In this document: in pieces, positions 51,808-60,654 of the stretch
How positions within the stretch are numbered: the stretch's first letter is position 1
Layout of the letters: every line of letters begins with the position of its first letter
From: Pseudomonas fluorescens
GTDB lineage: Bacteria; Pseudomonadota; Gammaproteobacteria; Pseudomonadales; Pseudomonadaceae
Direction of reading: 5' to 3'
NCBI RefSeq assembly: GCF_902497855.1
Contig: NZ_CABVHU010000001.1
Location: 285,639 to 349,638, forward strand
Length of the DNA: 64,000 bases
The notes under the pieces: generated by a model
Seen by the model: only the letters and a program-made list of their open reading frames with translations
The model's database searches: none
What the model was told of the DNA's origin: nothing
Translations under genes and position numbers: made by a program

Positions 51808-51841
51808 AAAAAAAAAGGCCGCCGCAACCCGACGTTGCGGC
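51808..51841 (-). terminator. Rho-independent terminator of the ABC operon
   Basis: On the minus strand the stem GCCGCAAC/GTTGCGGC (plus coordinates 51821-51828 and 51834-51841) is followed by a run of nine T (plus-strand A 51808-51816, with further A-rich sequence). A second hairpin, TGCTGGCCC/GGGCCAGCA at 51863-51888, lies between it and the ATPase stop codon. Confidence 0.88.
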
Positions 51842-51893
51842 GACCCGAGGGTGACACGTAACTGCTGGCCCACCGGCATGGGCCAGCAACCAA

Positions 51894-53048
51894 TCAATGA
51901 GCCCCGGCAGCCTTGTTCAAATCGCTCTCAGCCCACTCGGTATACACACAAGCATCCGCAGTAGCCCAACGCACACGCACCGGATCACCCGCCTTGAGCG
52001 GCATGCCCGCCGCCGACAGCGCCTTGACCGTCATCGAAGTCCCGCCCGACGTCACCACGCTGCACGTCTGGCTCTCACCCAGGAACAACACCTCCACAAC
52101 CTTGGCCGAGACTTCATTCCAGCCGGCCGCCAAGGGTTCGACAGCCGCTTGCTCGACACTCAATGCCAGGGCCTTCTCCGGACGCACCATCAACAGCACA
52201 TCCTGATCGGTTTGCAGCCCGGCGGTCAGGCGAATCGACAACGACTGACCTTCAAACGTCGCCACCGCATTGCCCTGGGCCTTGAGCTTGAGGAAGTTCG
52301 AATTCCCCAGGAACGAAGCCACAAACGCATTCGGCGGATTCTGGTACAGGTCGAAACCGCTGCCCAAACCGACGATCTTGCCATGGCTGAAAATCGCAAT
52401 GCGCTGGGACAGGCGCATGGCTTCTTCCTGGTCGTGGGTCACGTAGACGATAGTGATGCCAAGGCGCCGATGCAGTTGGCGCAGTTCGTCCTGCAAGTCT
52501 TCGCGCAGTTTTTTGTCGAGGGCACCGAGGGGTTCGTCCATCAGCAGAATGCGTGGCTCATAGACCAGCGCCCGGGCGATGGCGACGCGCTGTTGCTGGC
52601 CGCCGGAGAGTTGCGAAGGGCGGCGATGGGCAAATTGTTCCAGCTGCACCAGCTTGAGCATGGCATCGACCCGACGTTCGCGCTCGGCAGTGGCCAGTTT
52701 GCGAATCGCCAGGGGGAACGCAATGTTGTCGCGTACCGACAGGTGCGGGAACAGCGAGTAACGCTGGAACACCATGCCGATGTCGCGCTTGTGCGGCGGC
52801 ACGTTGACCAGCGACTGGCCGTTGACCAGGATCTCGCCGCTGCTCGGGGTTTCGAAGCCGGCGAGCATCGACAGGGTGGTGCTTTTGCCGGAGCCGCTGG
52901 AGCCCAGGAACGTGAGGAATTCACCGTCCTTGATGTCCAGCGAGATGTCGTCCACGGCGGCAAAGTCGCCGTAGTATTTGTTCAGGTTACGCAGGCTGAC
53001 CAGGGGCGTGTCATTTTGCTGCGCGGAATCTTTGATCACTGCACTCAT
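51894..53048 (-). CDS. ABC transporter ATP-binding protein, PotA-type
   Basis: A 384-residue ATPase. Walker A is GSSGSGKST (about residues 52-60), the signature LSGGQQQRVAIARAL (about 150), Walker B ILLMDEPLGALD and the H-loop THDQEEA. The C-terminal ~110 residues form the TOBE regulatory domain common to the PotA/FbpC group. It energises import with the two permeases and binding protein encoded upstream. AGGAG precedes the ATG at 53048. Confidence 0.9.
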   Translation of the reverse strand: MSAVIKDSAQQNDTPLVSLRNLNKYYGDFAAVDDISLDIKDGEFLTFLGSSGSGKSTTLSMLAGFETPSSGEILVNGQSLVNVPPHKRDIGMVFQRYSLFPHLSVRDNIAFPLAIRKLATAERERRVDAMLKLVQLEQFAHRRPSQLSGGQQQRVAIARALVYEPRILLMDEPLGALDKKLREDLQDELRQLHRRLGITIVYVTHDQEEAMRLSQRIAIFSHGKIVGLGSGFDLYQNPPNAFVASFLGNSNFLKLKAQGNAVATFEGQSLSIRLTAGLQTDQDVLLMVRPEKALALSVEQAAVEPLAAGWNEVSAKVVEVLFLGESQTCSVVTSGGTSMTVKALSAAGMPLKAGDPVRVRWATADACVYTEWAESDLNKAAGAH

Positions 53049-53065
53049 GTCGTACTCCTGGGCGC

Positions 53066-53875
53066 TCAGGCGCTGATTGGGTTGCGCCGGCGAACGGCGG
53101 TGGCGATGACCATGACCAATATCGAGAGGCCGATCAGCAGCGTCGAAGCGACGGCGATCACAGGCGTCAGGTCCTGGCGCAGGGTGGTCCACATTTTCAC
53201 GGGAAGGGTTTGCAGGGTCGGGCTGGCCATCATCACGCTCAGCACCACTTCATCCCAGGACACGAGGAAGGCGAACAGGGCGCCGGCGACCATGCCCGGG
53301 CGAATCGCCGGGAAGGTCACCTTGAACACCGCTTGCAGGCGCGAGGCTCCGCAGATCACCGCGGCATCCTCGATCGACTGATCGAACAGCTTCAGCGAAT
53401 TGATGATCGAGATGATGGTGAACGGCAGCGCGACGATCACGTGGCTGACCACGAAGGCGAACATGGTCCCGGTGTAACCCAGTTTCAGGAACAGCGCGTA
53501 CACCGCCACGGCGATGATCACCAGCGGCACGATCATCGGCAAGGTGAACAGGCCGTAGAGCATTTCCCGCCCGGGGAAGCGCCCGCGCACCAGGGCGAAA
53601 GCGGTCGGCAAGCCCAGGGCGACGGCGCAGATCGTGGTCAGTACCGCGACATTGAGGCTGGCCACCGCTGCGTTCATCCAGTCGGGGTTGGAGAAGAACT
53701 GGCCGTACCATTTCAGGGTCCAGCCCGGTGGCGGGAACACCAGCCACTGGGAAGAGCCGAAGGACAGCAGCACGATGAACACGATCGGCAACAGCAGGAA
53801 CAGCGCGATCAGCCCGGTGGTGAAGTACAGGCCGAAGCGCATGCGCCGGCTCATGGCATTGGGGGTCAGGAGCAT
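53066..53875 (-). CDS. ABC transporter permease, PotC-type
   Basis: A 269-residue inner-membrane protein with six predicted helices and the BPD_transp_1 fold; the EAA-like loop is SIEDAAVICGASRLQAVFKV (residues about 165-184). The opening MLLTPNAMSRRMRFGLYF follows GAGGTAAGCCGTC. Second permease of the importer. Confidence 0.88.
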   Translation of the reverse strand: MLLTPNAMSRRMRFGLYFTTGLIALFLLLPIVFIVLLSFGSSQWLVFPPPGWTLKWYGQFFSNPDWMNAAVASLNVAVLTTICAVALGLPTAFALVRGRFPGREMLYGLFTLPMIVPLVIIAVAVYALFLKLGYTGTMFAFVVSHVIVALPFTIISIINSLKLFDQSIEDAAVICGASRLQAVFKVTFPAIRPGMVAGALFAFLVSWDEVVLSVMMASPTLQTLPVKMWTTLRQDLTPVIAVASTLLIGLSILVMVIATAVRRRNPISA

Positions 53876-53881
53876 GACGGC

Positions 53882-54826
53882 TTACCTCGCGTTGCTGGCG
53901 CCGACCGGGGATTCCGGCTGGAGCTTCAGGTAGAAGTAGAACAGCACCAGCGTAATGACGATCAGCAACGCGGCGCCGGCGCTGGCCAGGCCCCAGTTGA
54001 GGAACGACTGCACCTGCTGAATGATGAACTCGGGCAGCATCATGTTCTGCGCGCCGCCCAGCAGGGCCGGGGTGACGTAGTAACCGAGGGACATCACGAA
54101 CACCATCAGGCCGCCGGAAAACAGCCCCGGCCGGCACAGTGGCAGGAACACCCGGAAGAAGTTGGTCCAGGGGCTGGCGCCGCAGATCGAACCGGCCTGC
54201 AGGATCATCGGGTCGATGGCCTGCATGGTCGCCTGCAACGGCAGCACGATGAACGGGATCATGATGTAGCTCATGCCGATCACTACGCCGGTGAGGTTAT
54301 GCACCATCTCCAGCGGCTGATCGATGATGCCCATTGCCATCAACGCCTTGTTGATCACCCCGGACGCCTGCAACAGCACCAGCCAGGAGTAGGTGCGGGC
54401 GAGGAGGCTGGTCCACATCGACAGCAGCACGATGTTGAGGATCCAGCGACCCCAGCCATTGGGTACCAGCGTGATGGCCCAGGCCAGTGGAAAGCCGAGC
54501 AGCAGGCTGAACAAGGTCACCAGTCCGGCCACCGAAAAGGTGTTGAACAGCACTCGGGCATATGCCGAGTTGGCGAACAGTTGCTCGTAGTTGCCCAACC
54601 CCGGTACGGGTTCCAGCACGCCCCGCAGCAGCAGGCCGATCAGCGGTGCGAGAAAGAACAGGCCGAGGAACAGCAGGGCGGGGATCAGGTTGCTCGAACC
54701 GCGCCAGCGCTGTGCCAGGGAAGGGGATTGGTTCATCACAGCCGCCTTGCCGGACGCCGGGCCGGCAGCGCCCAGGGCGCCCCCGGTCTGGGTGGATGGA
54801 CGGGACGTGGTTGCCGTCATTTTCAT
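53882..54826 (-). CDS. ABC transporter permease, PotB-type
   Basis: A 314-residue permease with six helices and the EAA-like loop MILQAGSICGASPWTNFFRV (about residues 205-224). The start at 54826 overlaps the binding-protein stop (ATGA); the alternative ATG at 54820 is equally possible. The first ~35 residues are hydrophilic. It pairs with the PotC-type subunit. Confidence 0.87.
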   Translation of the reverse strand: MKMTATTSRPSTQTGGALGAAGPASGKAAVMNQSPSLAQRWRGSSNLIPALLFLGLFFLAPLIGLLLRGVLEPVPGLGNYEQLFANSAYARVLFNTFSVAGLVTLFSLLLGFPLAWAITLVPNGWGRWILNIVLLSMWTSLLARTYSWLVLLQASGVINKALMAMGIIDQPLEMVHNLTGVVIGMSYIMIPFIVLPLQATMQAIDPMILQAGSICGASPWTNFFRVFLPLCRPGLFSGGLMVFVMSLGYYVTPALLGGAQNMMLPEFIIQQVQSFLNWGLASAGAALLIVITLVLFYFYLKLQPESPVGASNAR

Positions 54827-55848
54827 TTGACCAGCCATTCGTTCCACCGTGTCGCGATGGCCGGACCGTTCTTGGCCCAGTACGCGAAGTCAAGAGTGAT
54901 CTGATCCTTGGCGTAGGCAGTCGGCAGGTTAGGGGCCAGCACCGAATCCAGGCGCGCCACGCTGTCGACGTTGACCGGCGCATAGGCGGTCAGGTTGGAG
55001 AAGTCGGCCTGCCCCTTGGCGCTGCTGGCGTTGGCCAGGAACTTCATTGCCGCGTCCTTGTTCTTCGTGCCCTTGGGGATGACCAGGATGTCGGCCATGA
55101 CCAGGTTCTGCTTCCAGCTCACGCCTACCGGCGCGCCGTCTTCCTGCAGGGCGTGGATCCGGCCGTTCCAGAACTGGCCCATGCTCGCTTCACCCGAGGC
55201 CAGCAACTGCTGCGACTGCGCGCCGCCGCCCCACCAGACGATGTCTTTCTTGATGGTGTCGAGTTTCTTGAAGGCGCGATCCAGGTCCAGGGGGTAGAGC
55301 TTATCGGCGGCTACGCCATCGGCCAGCAGCGCCAGTTCGAGCACGCCAGGGCTTGGCCATTTGTAGAGGGCGCGTTTGCCGGGGTAGGTCTTGGTGTCGA
55401 ACAGCGCAGACCAGTCCTGGGGTTTTTTGGCGCCGAGCTTGCCCTCGTTGTAGCCGAGGACGAAGGAGAAGAAGAACGAGCCGACGCCGTGATCGGAGAC
55501 AAAACGCGGGTCGATCTTGTCGCGCTGGATGACAGAGAAATCGAGGGGTTCGAGCAGGCCTTCGGCAGCAGCGCGCAGGGCGAAGTCGGCTTCGACATCG
55601 ACCACGTCCCACTGCACGTTACCGCTCTCGACCATGGCCTTGAGTTTGCCGTAGTCGGTGGGGCCGTCCTGGACCACGGTGATGCCGCTGGCCTTGCTGA
55701 ACGGATCGGCCCAGGCCTGCTTCTGCGCATCCTGGGTGCTGCCGCCCCAACTGACGAAGTTGATGCTTTGAGCCGCCAATAACGCCTGGCTGGTCACGCT
55801 CAGCAGTCCCGCAAAAAGGATTGCGGTCGCACGTTTGTTCAACACCAT
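54823..55848 (-). CDS. ABC transporter substrate-binding protein, PotD/PotF-type
   Basis: A 341-residue periplasmic protein. Signal peptide MVLNKRATAILFAGLLSVTS with cleavage near LLA-AQS, then INFVSWGGSTQDAQKQAW, the spermidine/putrescine-binding-protein pattern, and VESGNVQWDVVDVEADFALR. GAGGG lies seven bases before the ATG at 55848. Members of this subgroup bind polyamines, opines, thiamine-like and other cations; given the operator at 55953 this one is expected to deliver a pathway compound. First gene of the four-gene operon. Confidence 0.87.
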   Translation of the reverse strand: MVLNKRATAILFAGLLSVTSQALLAAQSINFVSWGGSTQDAQKQAWADPFSKASGITVVQDGPTDYGKLKAMVESGNVQWDVVDVEADFALRAAAEGLLEPLDFSVIQRDKIDPRFVSDHGVGSFFFSFVLGYNEGKLGAKKPQDWSALFDTKTYPGKRALYKWPSPGVLELALLADGVAADKLYPLDLDRAFKKLDTIKKDIVWWGGGAQSQQLLASGEASMGQFWNGRIHALQEDGAPVGVSWKQNLVMADILVIPKGTKNKDAAMKFLANASSAKGQADFSNLTAYAPVNVDSVARLDSVLAPNLPTAYAKDQITLDFAYWAKNGPAIATRWNEWLVK

Positions 55849-55952
55849 TTTCACGCCCTCATTGTTGTGTTTATGAGCGGGGCTTTCAGTGCCCGCCTAT
55901 CGGGAGCAGTAGGTCCATCTGGCCAGTAAGGTCGTCCGGTCTATGGAATATC

Positions 55953-55980
55953 ATATTATGGTATTCCAAACTTTGTGCAA
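55953..55980 (-). promoter_or_regulatory. Regulon operator site 4 with core promoter (ABC operon)
   Basis: On the minus strand TGGAATACCATAATAT (plus 55953-55968) sits between TTGCAC (-35, plus 55975-55980) and TAATAT (-10, plus 55953-55958), spacer 16 bp. The 25-bp region is nearly identical to site 3. A second inverted half (TATTCCA on the reading strand) adds symmetry. It lies 105 bp from the binding-protein start. Confidence 0.8.
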
Positions 55981-56049
55981 GCACTTTGCCTTACCGGCTA
56001 TCAGCCAAAATGGGTTTTCTTGCGGTGAAACGCTTGCCTTGATGCAGGA

Positions 56050-56195
56050 CTTGTAGGAGCCAGGCTTGCCGGCGAAGGCGTTCTTGCGGATGCCTTCGCC
56101 GGCAAGCCTTGCTCCTACAGGGGCGTCTTTGCCGGCAAGCCTGGCTCCTACAGGGGCGTCTTCGCCGGCAAGCCTGGCTCCTGCACGAAAGGAAT
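56050..56195. repeat. Cluster of four REP arms overlapping the ribBX 3' end
   Basis: TTGTAGGAGCCAGGCTTGCC at about 56051-56070, then three facing arms, GCCGGCAAGCCTTGCTCCTA at about 56097-56116, GCCGGCAAGCCTGGCTCCTA at about 56130-56149 and GCCGGCAAGCCTGGCTCCTG at about 56165-56184. The last two overlap the end of the ribBX coding sequence. Confidence 0.87.
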
Positions 56196-57287
56196 GGTCT
56201 CCACGACTTCCAGGTCGTAGCCGGTCAATCCCGCATATTTCAACGGCGGGCCGAGGTGACGCAGCTTGCCGACGCCCAGGTCTTGCAGAATCTGTGCCCC
56301 GGTTCCTACTTCAGAATAGATGCGCGATTGCGATCGACTGAACTGCCGTGGCGGCTGGGTGAGTTGGGGCACCCGTTCGAGCAGCGCCTGGGACGATTCA
56401 TGGTTGGCCAGCACCACCACGACGCCGCGACCTTCCGCCGCCACTCGCTGCAAGGCCGCCCACAATGTCCAGTTGGAAGGACCGCTGTATTCGGCACCCA
56501 CCAGGTCGCGCAGCGGGTCGATCACGTGCACGCGCACCAGCGTCGGTTCGTCCCGGCGCAATTCACCCATCACCATTGCCATGTGGACACCGCCTTCGAT
56601 GCGATCCTCAAAGGTAATCAGACGAAAGGTGCCATGCACCGTGGGCAATTCACGTTCACCGATACGCACGACGGTGTGTTCGGTGCTGAGGCGGTAGTGG
56701 ATCAGGTCGGCGATGGTCCCGATCTTGATGCCGTGTCGGCGGGCGAACACTTCCAGGTCCGGGCGACGGGCCATGGTGCCGTCATCGTTCATCACTTCGA
56801 CGATCACCGAGGCCGGGGTGAAACCGGCCAGGCGTGCGAGGTCGCAACCGGCTTCGGTATGCCCGGCACGGGTCAGCACGCCACCTTCCCTGGCGCGCAA
56901 GGGGAAGATGTGGCCGGGTTGCACGATGTCGGCGGGTCCCGCCCCCTGGGCGACGGCGGCGGCGACTGTACACGCCCGGTCTGCGGCAGAAATGCCGGTG
57001 GTCACGCCGACGGCGGCCTCGATGGACACGGTGAATGCGGTGCTGAACACGCTGCCGTTGCTCGGCACCATCTGCTCGAGACCGAGGCGCTGGCAGTGGT
57101 CGTCAGTCAAGGTCAGGCAGATCAGCCCGCGGGCTTCCCGGGCCATGAAGCTGATGGCCTCGGCGGTGCAGCAGTCGGCGGCCAGCAGCAGGTCGCCCTC
57201 GTTTTCCCGGTCTTCGTCGTCGACCAGCAGCACCATTTTGCCTTGGCGGTAGTCTTCGATGATTTCTTCGATGCTGTTGAAGGCCAT
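56148..57287 (-). CDS. ribBX: RibBX-type 3,4-dihydroxy-2-butanone-4-phosphate synthase with degenerate GTP cyclohydrolase II domain
   Basis: A 379-residue protein. Residues 1-205 form the DHBP synthase domain (VLLVDDEDRENEGDLL acidic loop, MAREARGLICLTL, GHIFPLRAREGGVLTRAGHT). It makes the four-carbon precursor of riboflavin from ribulose-5-phosphate. Residues 205-370 resemble GTP cyclohydrolase II, but the Zn-binding Cys motif is absent (RVHVIDPLRDLVGAEYSG instead of a Cys-x-TGD...Cys-x-Cys pattern), so that half is probably inactive or regulatory. The C-terminal residues QEPGLPAKTPL are encoded by a REP element. An operator lies 35 bp upstream, shared with the divergent DUF1330 gene. Confidence 0.85.
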   Translation of the reverse strand: MAFNSIEEIIEDYRQGKMVLLVDDEDRENEGDLLLAADCCTAEAISFMAREARGLICLTLTDDHCQRLGLEQMVPSNGSVFSTAFTVSIEAAVGVTTGISAADRACTVAAAVAQGAGPADIVQPGHIFPLRAREGGVLTRAGHTEAGCDLARLAGFTPASVIVEVMNDDGTMARRPDLEVFARRHGIKIGTIADLIHYRLSTEHTVVRIGERELPTVHGTFRLITFEDRIEGGVHMAMVMGELRRDEPTLVRVHVIDPLRDLVGAEYSGPSNWTLWAALQRVAAEGRGVVVVLANHESSQALLERVPQLTQPPRQFSRSQSRIYSEVGTGAQILQDLGVGKLRHLGPPLKYAGLTGYDLEVVETIPFVQEPGLPAKTPL

Positions 57288-57321
57288 GTGCGGATTCTCG
57301 GTGTTTGATGGAAATGCTTTG

Positions 57322-57337
57322 TGGTATACCATAATAC
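57322..57337. promoter_or_regulatory. Regulon operator site 5, shared by ribBX and the DUF1330 gene
   Basis: TGGTATACCATAATAC in the 71-bp divergent interval, 35 bp from ribBX and 22 bp from the DUF1330 start. One bound regulator could control both directions. Confidence 0.82.
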
Positions 57338-57358
57338 AAAATTAACCGAGAGGTCACT

Positions 57359-57655
57359 ATGAAGGCGTACTGGATTGCTCATGTAGATGTCACCGATCCT
57401 GACCAATACAGCCAATACACCCAGCGCGCGCCGGCGGCTTTCGCGTTGTATGGCGGGCGAGTGCTGGCCCGGGGCGGGCGGTGCGAGGCGCTGGAAGGCG
57501 GGCCTGCGGCGCAGCGCAATGTGGTCATCGAGTTTGATTCTTACGAGCAGGCGCTGGCTTGCTACCGGTCGGAGGCATATCAGGAGGCGAAACGGCACCG
57601 CGAAGGGGTGGCACGGGCGCAGATTGTGATTGTCGAGGGCGTGGCGCCGATTTGA
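57359..57655 (+). CDS. DUF1330 family protein
   Basis: A 98-residue protein of the ferredoxin-like dimeric alpha/beta barrel type (YciI/EthD-like): MKAYWIAHVDVTDPDQYSQY, FALYGGRVLARGGRCEALEG, VVIEFDSYEQALACYRSEAY are the DUF1330 landmarks. GAGAGGTCACT precedes the ATG. DUF1330 proteins often sit in catabolic or detoxification clusters; catalytic activity is not established. Divergent from ribBX and under operator site 5. Confidence 0.85.
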   Translation: MKAYWIAHVDVTDPDQYSQYTQRAPAAFALYGGRVLARGGRCEALEGGPAAQRNVVIEFDSYEQALACYRSEAYQEAKRHREGVARAQIVIVEGVAPI

Positions 57656-57664
57656 TAGATCACC

Positions 57665-58220
57665 GCCCCTGTAGGAGCCGGCTTGCCGGCGAAGGCGATG
57701 GGTCAATCAACACATTCATTGCCTGAACAGACGCCTTCGCCGACAAGCCGGCTCCTACAGGTCATGCGTCAGCCTTCAATCCCGAAAATCCCCGCGATCG
57801 AATGTAGGCGCTGGCTTGCCAGCGAAGGCGGTGGGTCAGTCGACACATTTATCGCCTGGACGGACGCCTTCGCCGGCAAGCCGGCTCCTACAGGTCATGC
57901 GTCAGCCTTCAATCCCGAAAATCCCCGCGATCGAATGTAGGAGCTGGCTTGCCAGCGAAGGCGGTGGGTCAGTCGACACATTTATCGCCTGGACGGACGC
58001 CTTCGCCGGCAAGCCGGCTCCTACAGGTCATGCGTCAGCCTTCAATCCCGAAAATCCCCGCGATCGAATGCAGGCGCTGGCTTGCCAGCGAAGGCGGTGG
58101 GTCAGTCGACACATTTATCGCCTGGACGGACGCCTTCGCCGGCAAGCCGGCTCCTACATGTCATGCGTCAGCCTTCAATCCCGAAAATCCACGCGATCGA
58201 ATGTAGGCGCTGGTGTCCGA
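57665..58220. repeat. REP tandem array, 4 full units of 133 bp and a truncated fifth
   Basis: Units begin at 57670, 57803, 57936, 58069 and 58202 (TGTAGG(A/C)GC), a strict 133-bp period. Each includes TCAGTCGACACATTTATCGC and GCCTTCAATCCCGAAAATCC as spacers and a facing arm CGCCGGCAAGCCGGCTCCTA. The fifth is cut after about 20 bp at the 3' end of the zinc-ribbon Nudix gene. The open frames in it are artefacts. Confidence 0.93.
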
Positions 58221-58230
58221 CTGTAAATCG

Positions 58231-59549
<1,319 letters not shown>

Positions 59550-59579
59550 GGGGTCCGCTCTGAATGTGGCTGTCCATGC

Positions 59580-59615
59580 AAAAAGAGCACTGCGATCCGT
59601 GGATCAGCGGTGCTC
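59580..59615 (-). terminator. Rho-independent terminator between the CMD-like and gntR genes
   Basis: On the minus strand a long stem (GAGCAC at plus 59585-59590 pairs with GTGCTC at 59610-59615, with inner GATCC/GGATC pairing) is followed by five T (plus A 59580-59584). It lies between the CMD stop (59634) and the gntR start (59549), so the DUF1185-CMD operon probably ends here with partial read-through into gntR. Confidence 0.82.
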
Positions 59616-59633
59616 GATCACAACAGCCAAGGG

Positions 59634-60023
59634 TTAACTGGAGGCCTCGGCATCGGCTTCGGCGAAGGCTTCACGGGCGAGCCGGAAACTGTCCACGGCT
59701 GCGGGGACACCGCAATAAATACCGACCTGAAGCAGAATTTCGCGTATTTGTTCACGACTCAGCCCGTTACGCAAGGCGCCGCGTACATGCAGCTTGAGTT
59801 CGTGCGGCCGGTTGAGGGCCGAAATCATCGCCAAGTTTATCATGCTGCGTTCTTTAAGCGACAAACCCTCGCGGCCCCAGACGTGGCCCCAGCAGTACTC
59901 GGTGACCATTTCCTGGAGCGGGCGGTTGAAGTCGTCAGCGTTCTCGATGGAGCGCTTCACGTAGGCCTCGCCCAGCACCTGGGTGCGGATTTTCAGGCCT
60001 TGTTCGTACTTGTCATTACTCAT
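59634..60023 (-). CDS. Carboxymuconolactone decarboxylase family protein
   Basis: A 129-residue protein of the CMD fold (helical, AhpD-like). MVTEYCWGHVWGREGLSLKE and MISALNRPHELKLHVRGAL are PcaC-like landmarks, with His in HVRGAL and the conserved Glu-x-x-x-Tyr region, but it lacks the C-x-x-C of peroxidase-type AhpD proteins. It could decarboxylate a small ring or chain acid of the pathway. Start at 60023 keeps six bases to GAGAGG; 60026 is the alternative. Confidence 0.82.
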   Translation of the reverse strand: MSNDKYEQGLKIRTQVLGEAYVKRSIENADDFNRPLQEMVTEYCWGHVWGREGLSLKERSMINLAMISALNRPHELKLHVRGALRNGLSREQIREILLQVGIYCGVPAAVDSFRLAREAFAEADAEASS

Positions 60024-60046
60024 CATCGTCCTCTCACCGCAGATCC

Positions 60047-60142
60047 CTTGTAGGAGCCGGCTTGCTGGCGAAGACGGCGGCACATCCAGCAGAGGTGCTG
60101 GCTGACCCACCGCCTTCGCGGGCAAGCCCGCTCCTACAGGGG
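60047..60142. repeat. REP pair inside the operon
   Basis: CTTGTAGGAGCCGGCTTGCT at about 60047-60066 faces CGCGGGCAAGCCCGCTCCTA at about 60117-60136. It lies between the flavin reductase 2 and CMD genes of what is otherwise one transcription unit, and may modulate relative expression of the downstream genes. Confidence 0.85.
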
Positions 60143-60156
60143 GTTGTGTAGACCCT

Positions 60157-60642
60157 TCAGGCCAGCGTGGGCAGCGGGCCCAGCTTGCCTTTGTGGTAGA
60201 TCATCGGCGTCACCGGCTGCTCGGGCAGGATCAGGTTCTTCACCGCGCCGACGATGATCGCGTGATCACCGCCGTCGTATTCGCGCCACAGTTCGCACTC
60301 GATGATCGCCGTCGCCTTGCCCAGCAACGGGTTGCCCAGGGCGCTGAGGTGCCACTCGATGGCCTTGGCCTTGTCCTTGCCTTTACTGGCAAAGGCATAG
60401 GCTTCGGCGGTCTGGTCGGCGGACAGCAGGTGGATCGCGAACTGCTTGCTGTCGCGCAGGATCGGGTACGTGTCAGAGGCGTAGTTGGGGCAGAACAGCA
60501 CCAGTGCCGGATCGATCGACAGCGCACTGAAGGCGCTGGCGGTGATGCCGACGATGCCGCCGTCCGGGTCCAGGGTGGTGACCACCGTGACCCCGGACGG
60601 GAACGAGCTCATGACGTCTTTGTAGATGCCGGGTTCGATCAT
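60157..60642 (-). CDS. Flavin reductase family protein (paralogue 2)
   Basis: A 161-residue FMN-binding split-barrel protein, identical in length to the product of 47763-48248 and about 70% identical to it by hand alignment. Motifs: SFPSGVTVVTTLDPDGGIVG, ITASAFSALSIDPALVLFCP, GDHAIIVGAVKNL. The two copies may supply FMNH2 under different conditions or to different oxygenases; only one LLM oxygenase is in the window. It follows the aldehyde dehydrogenase gene by 12 bp. Confidence 0.88.
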   Translation of the reverse strand: MIEPGIYKDVMSSFPSGVTVVTTLDPDGGIVGITASAFSALSIDPALVLFCPNYASDTYPILRDSKQFAIHLLSADQTAEAYAFASKGKDKAKAIEWHLSALGNPLLGKATAIIECELWREYDGGDHAIIVGAVKNLILPEQPVTPMIYHKGKLGPLPTLA

Positions 60643-60654
60643 TTCGCAAATCTC

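Noticed and set aside
53210..54904. A 564-residue plus-strand frame over the ABC permease genes
   Set aside because: Also an antisense shadow, rich in Gln, His and Arg, covering two complete permease genes on the minus strand.
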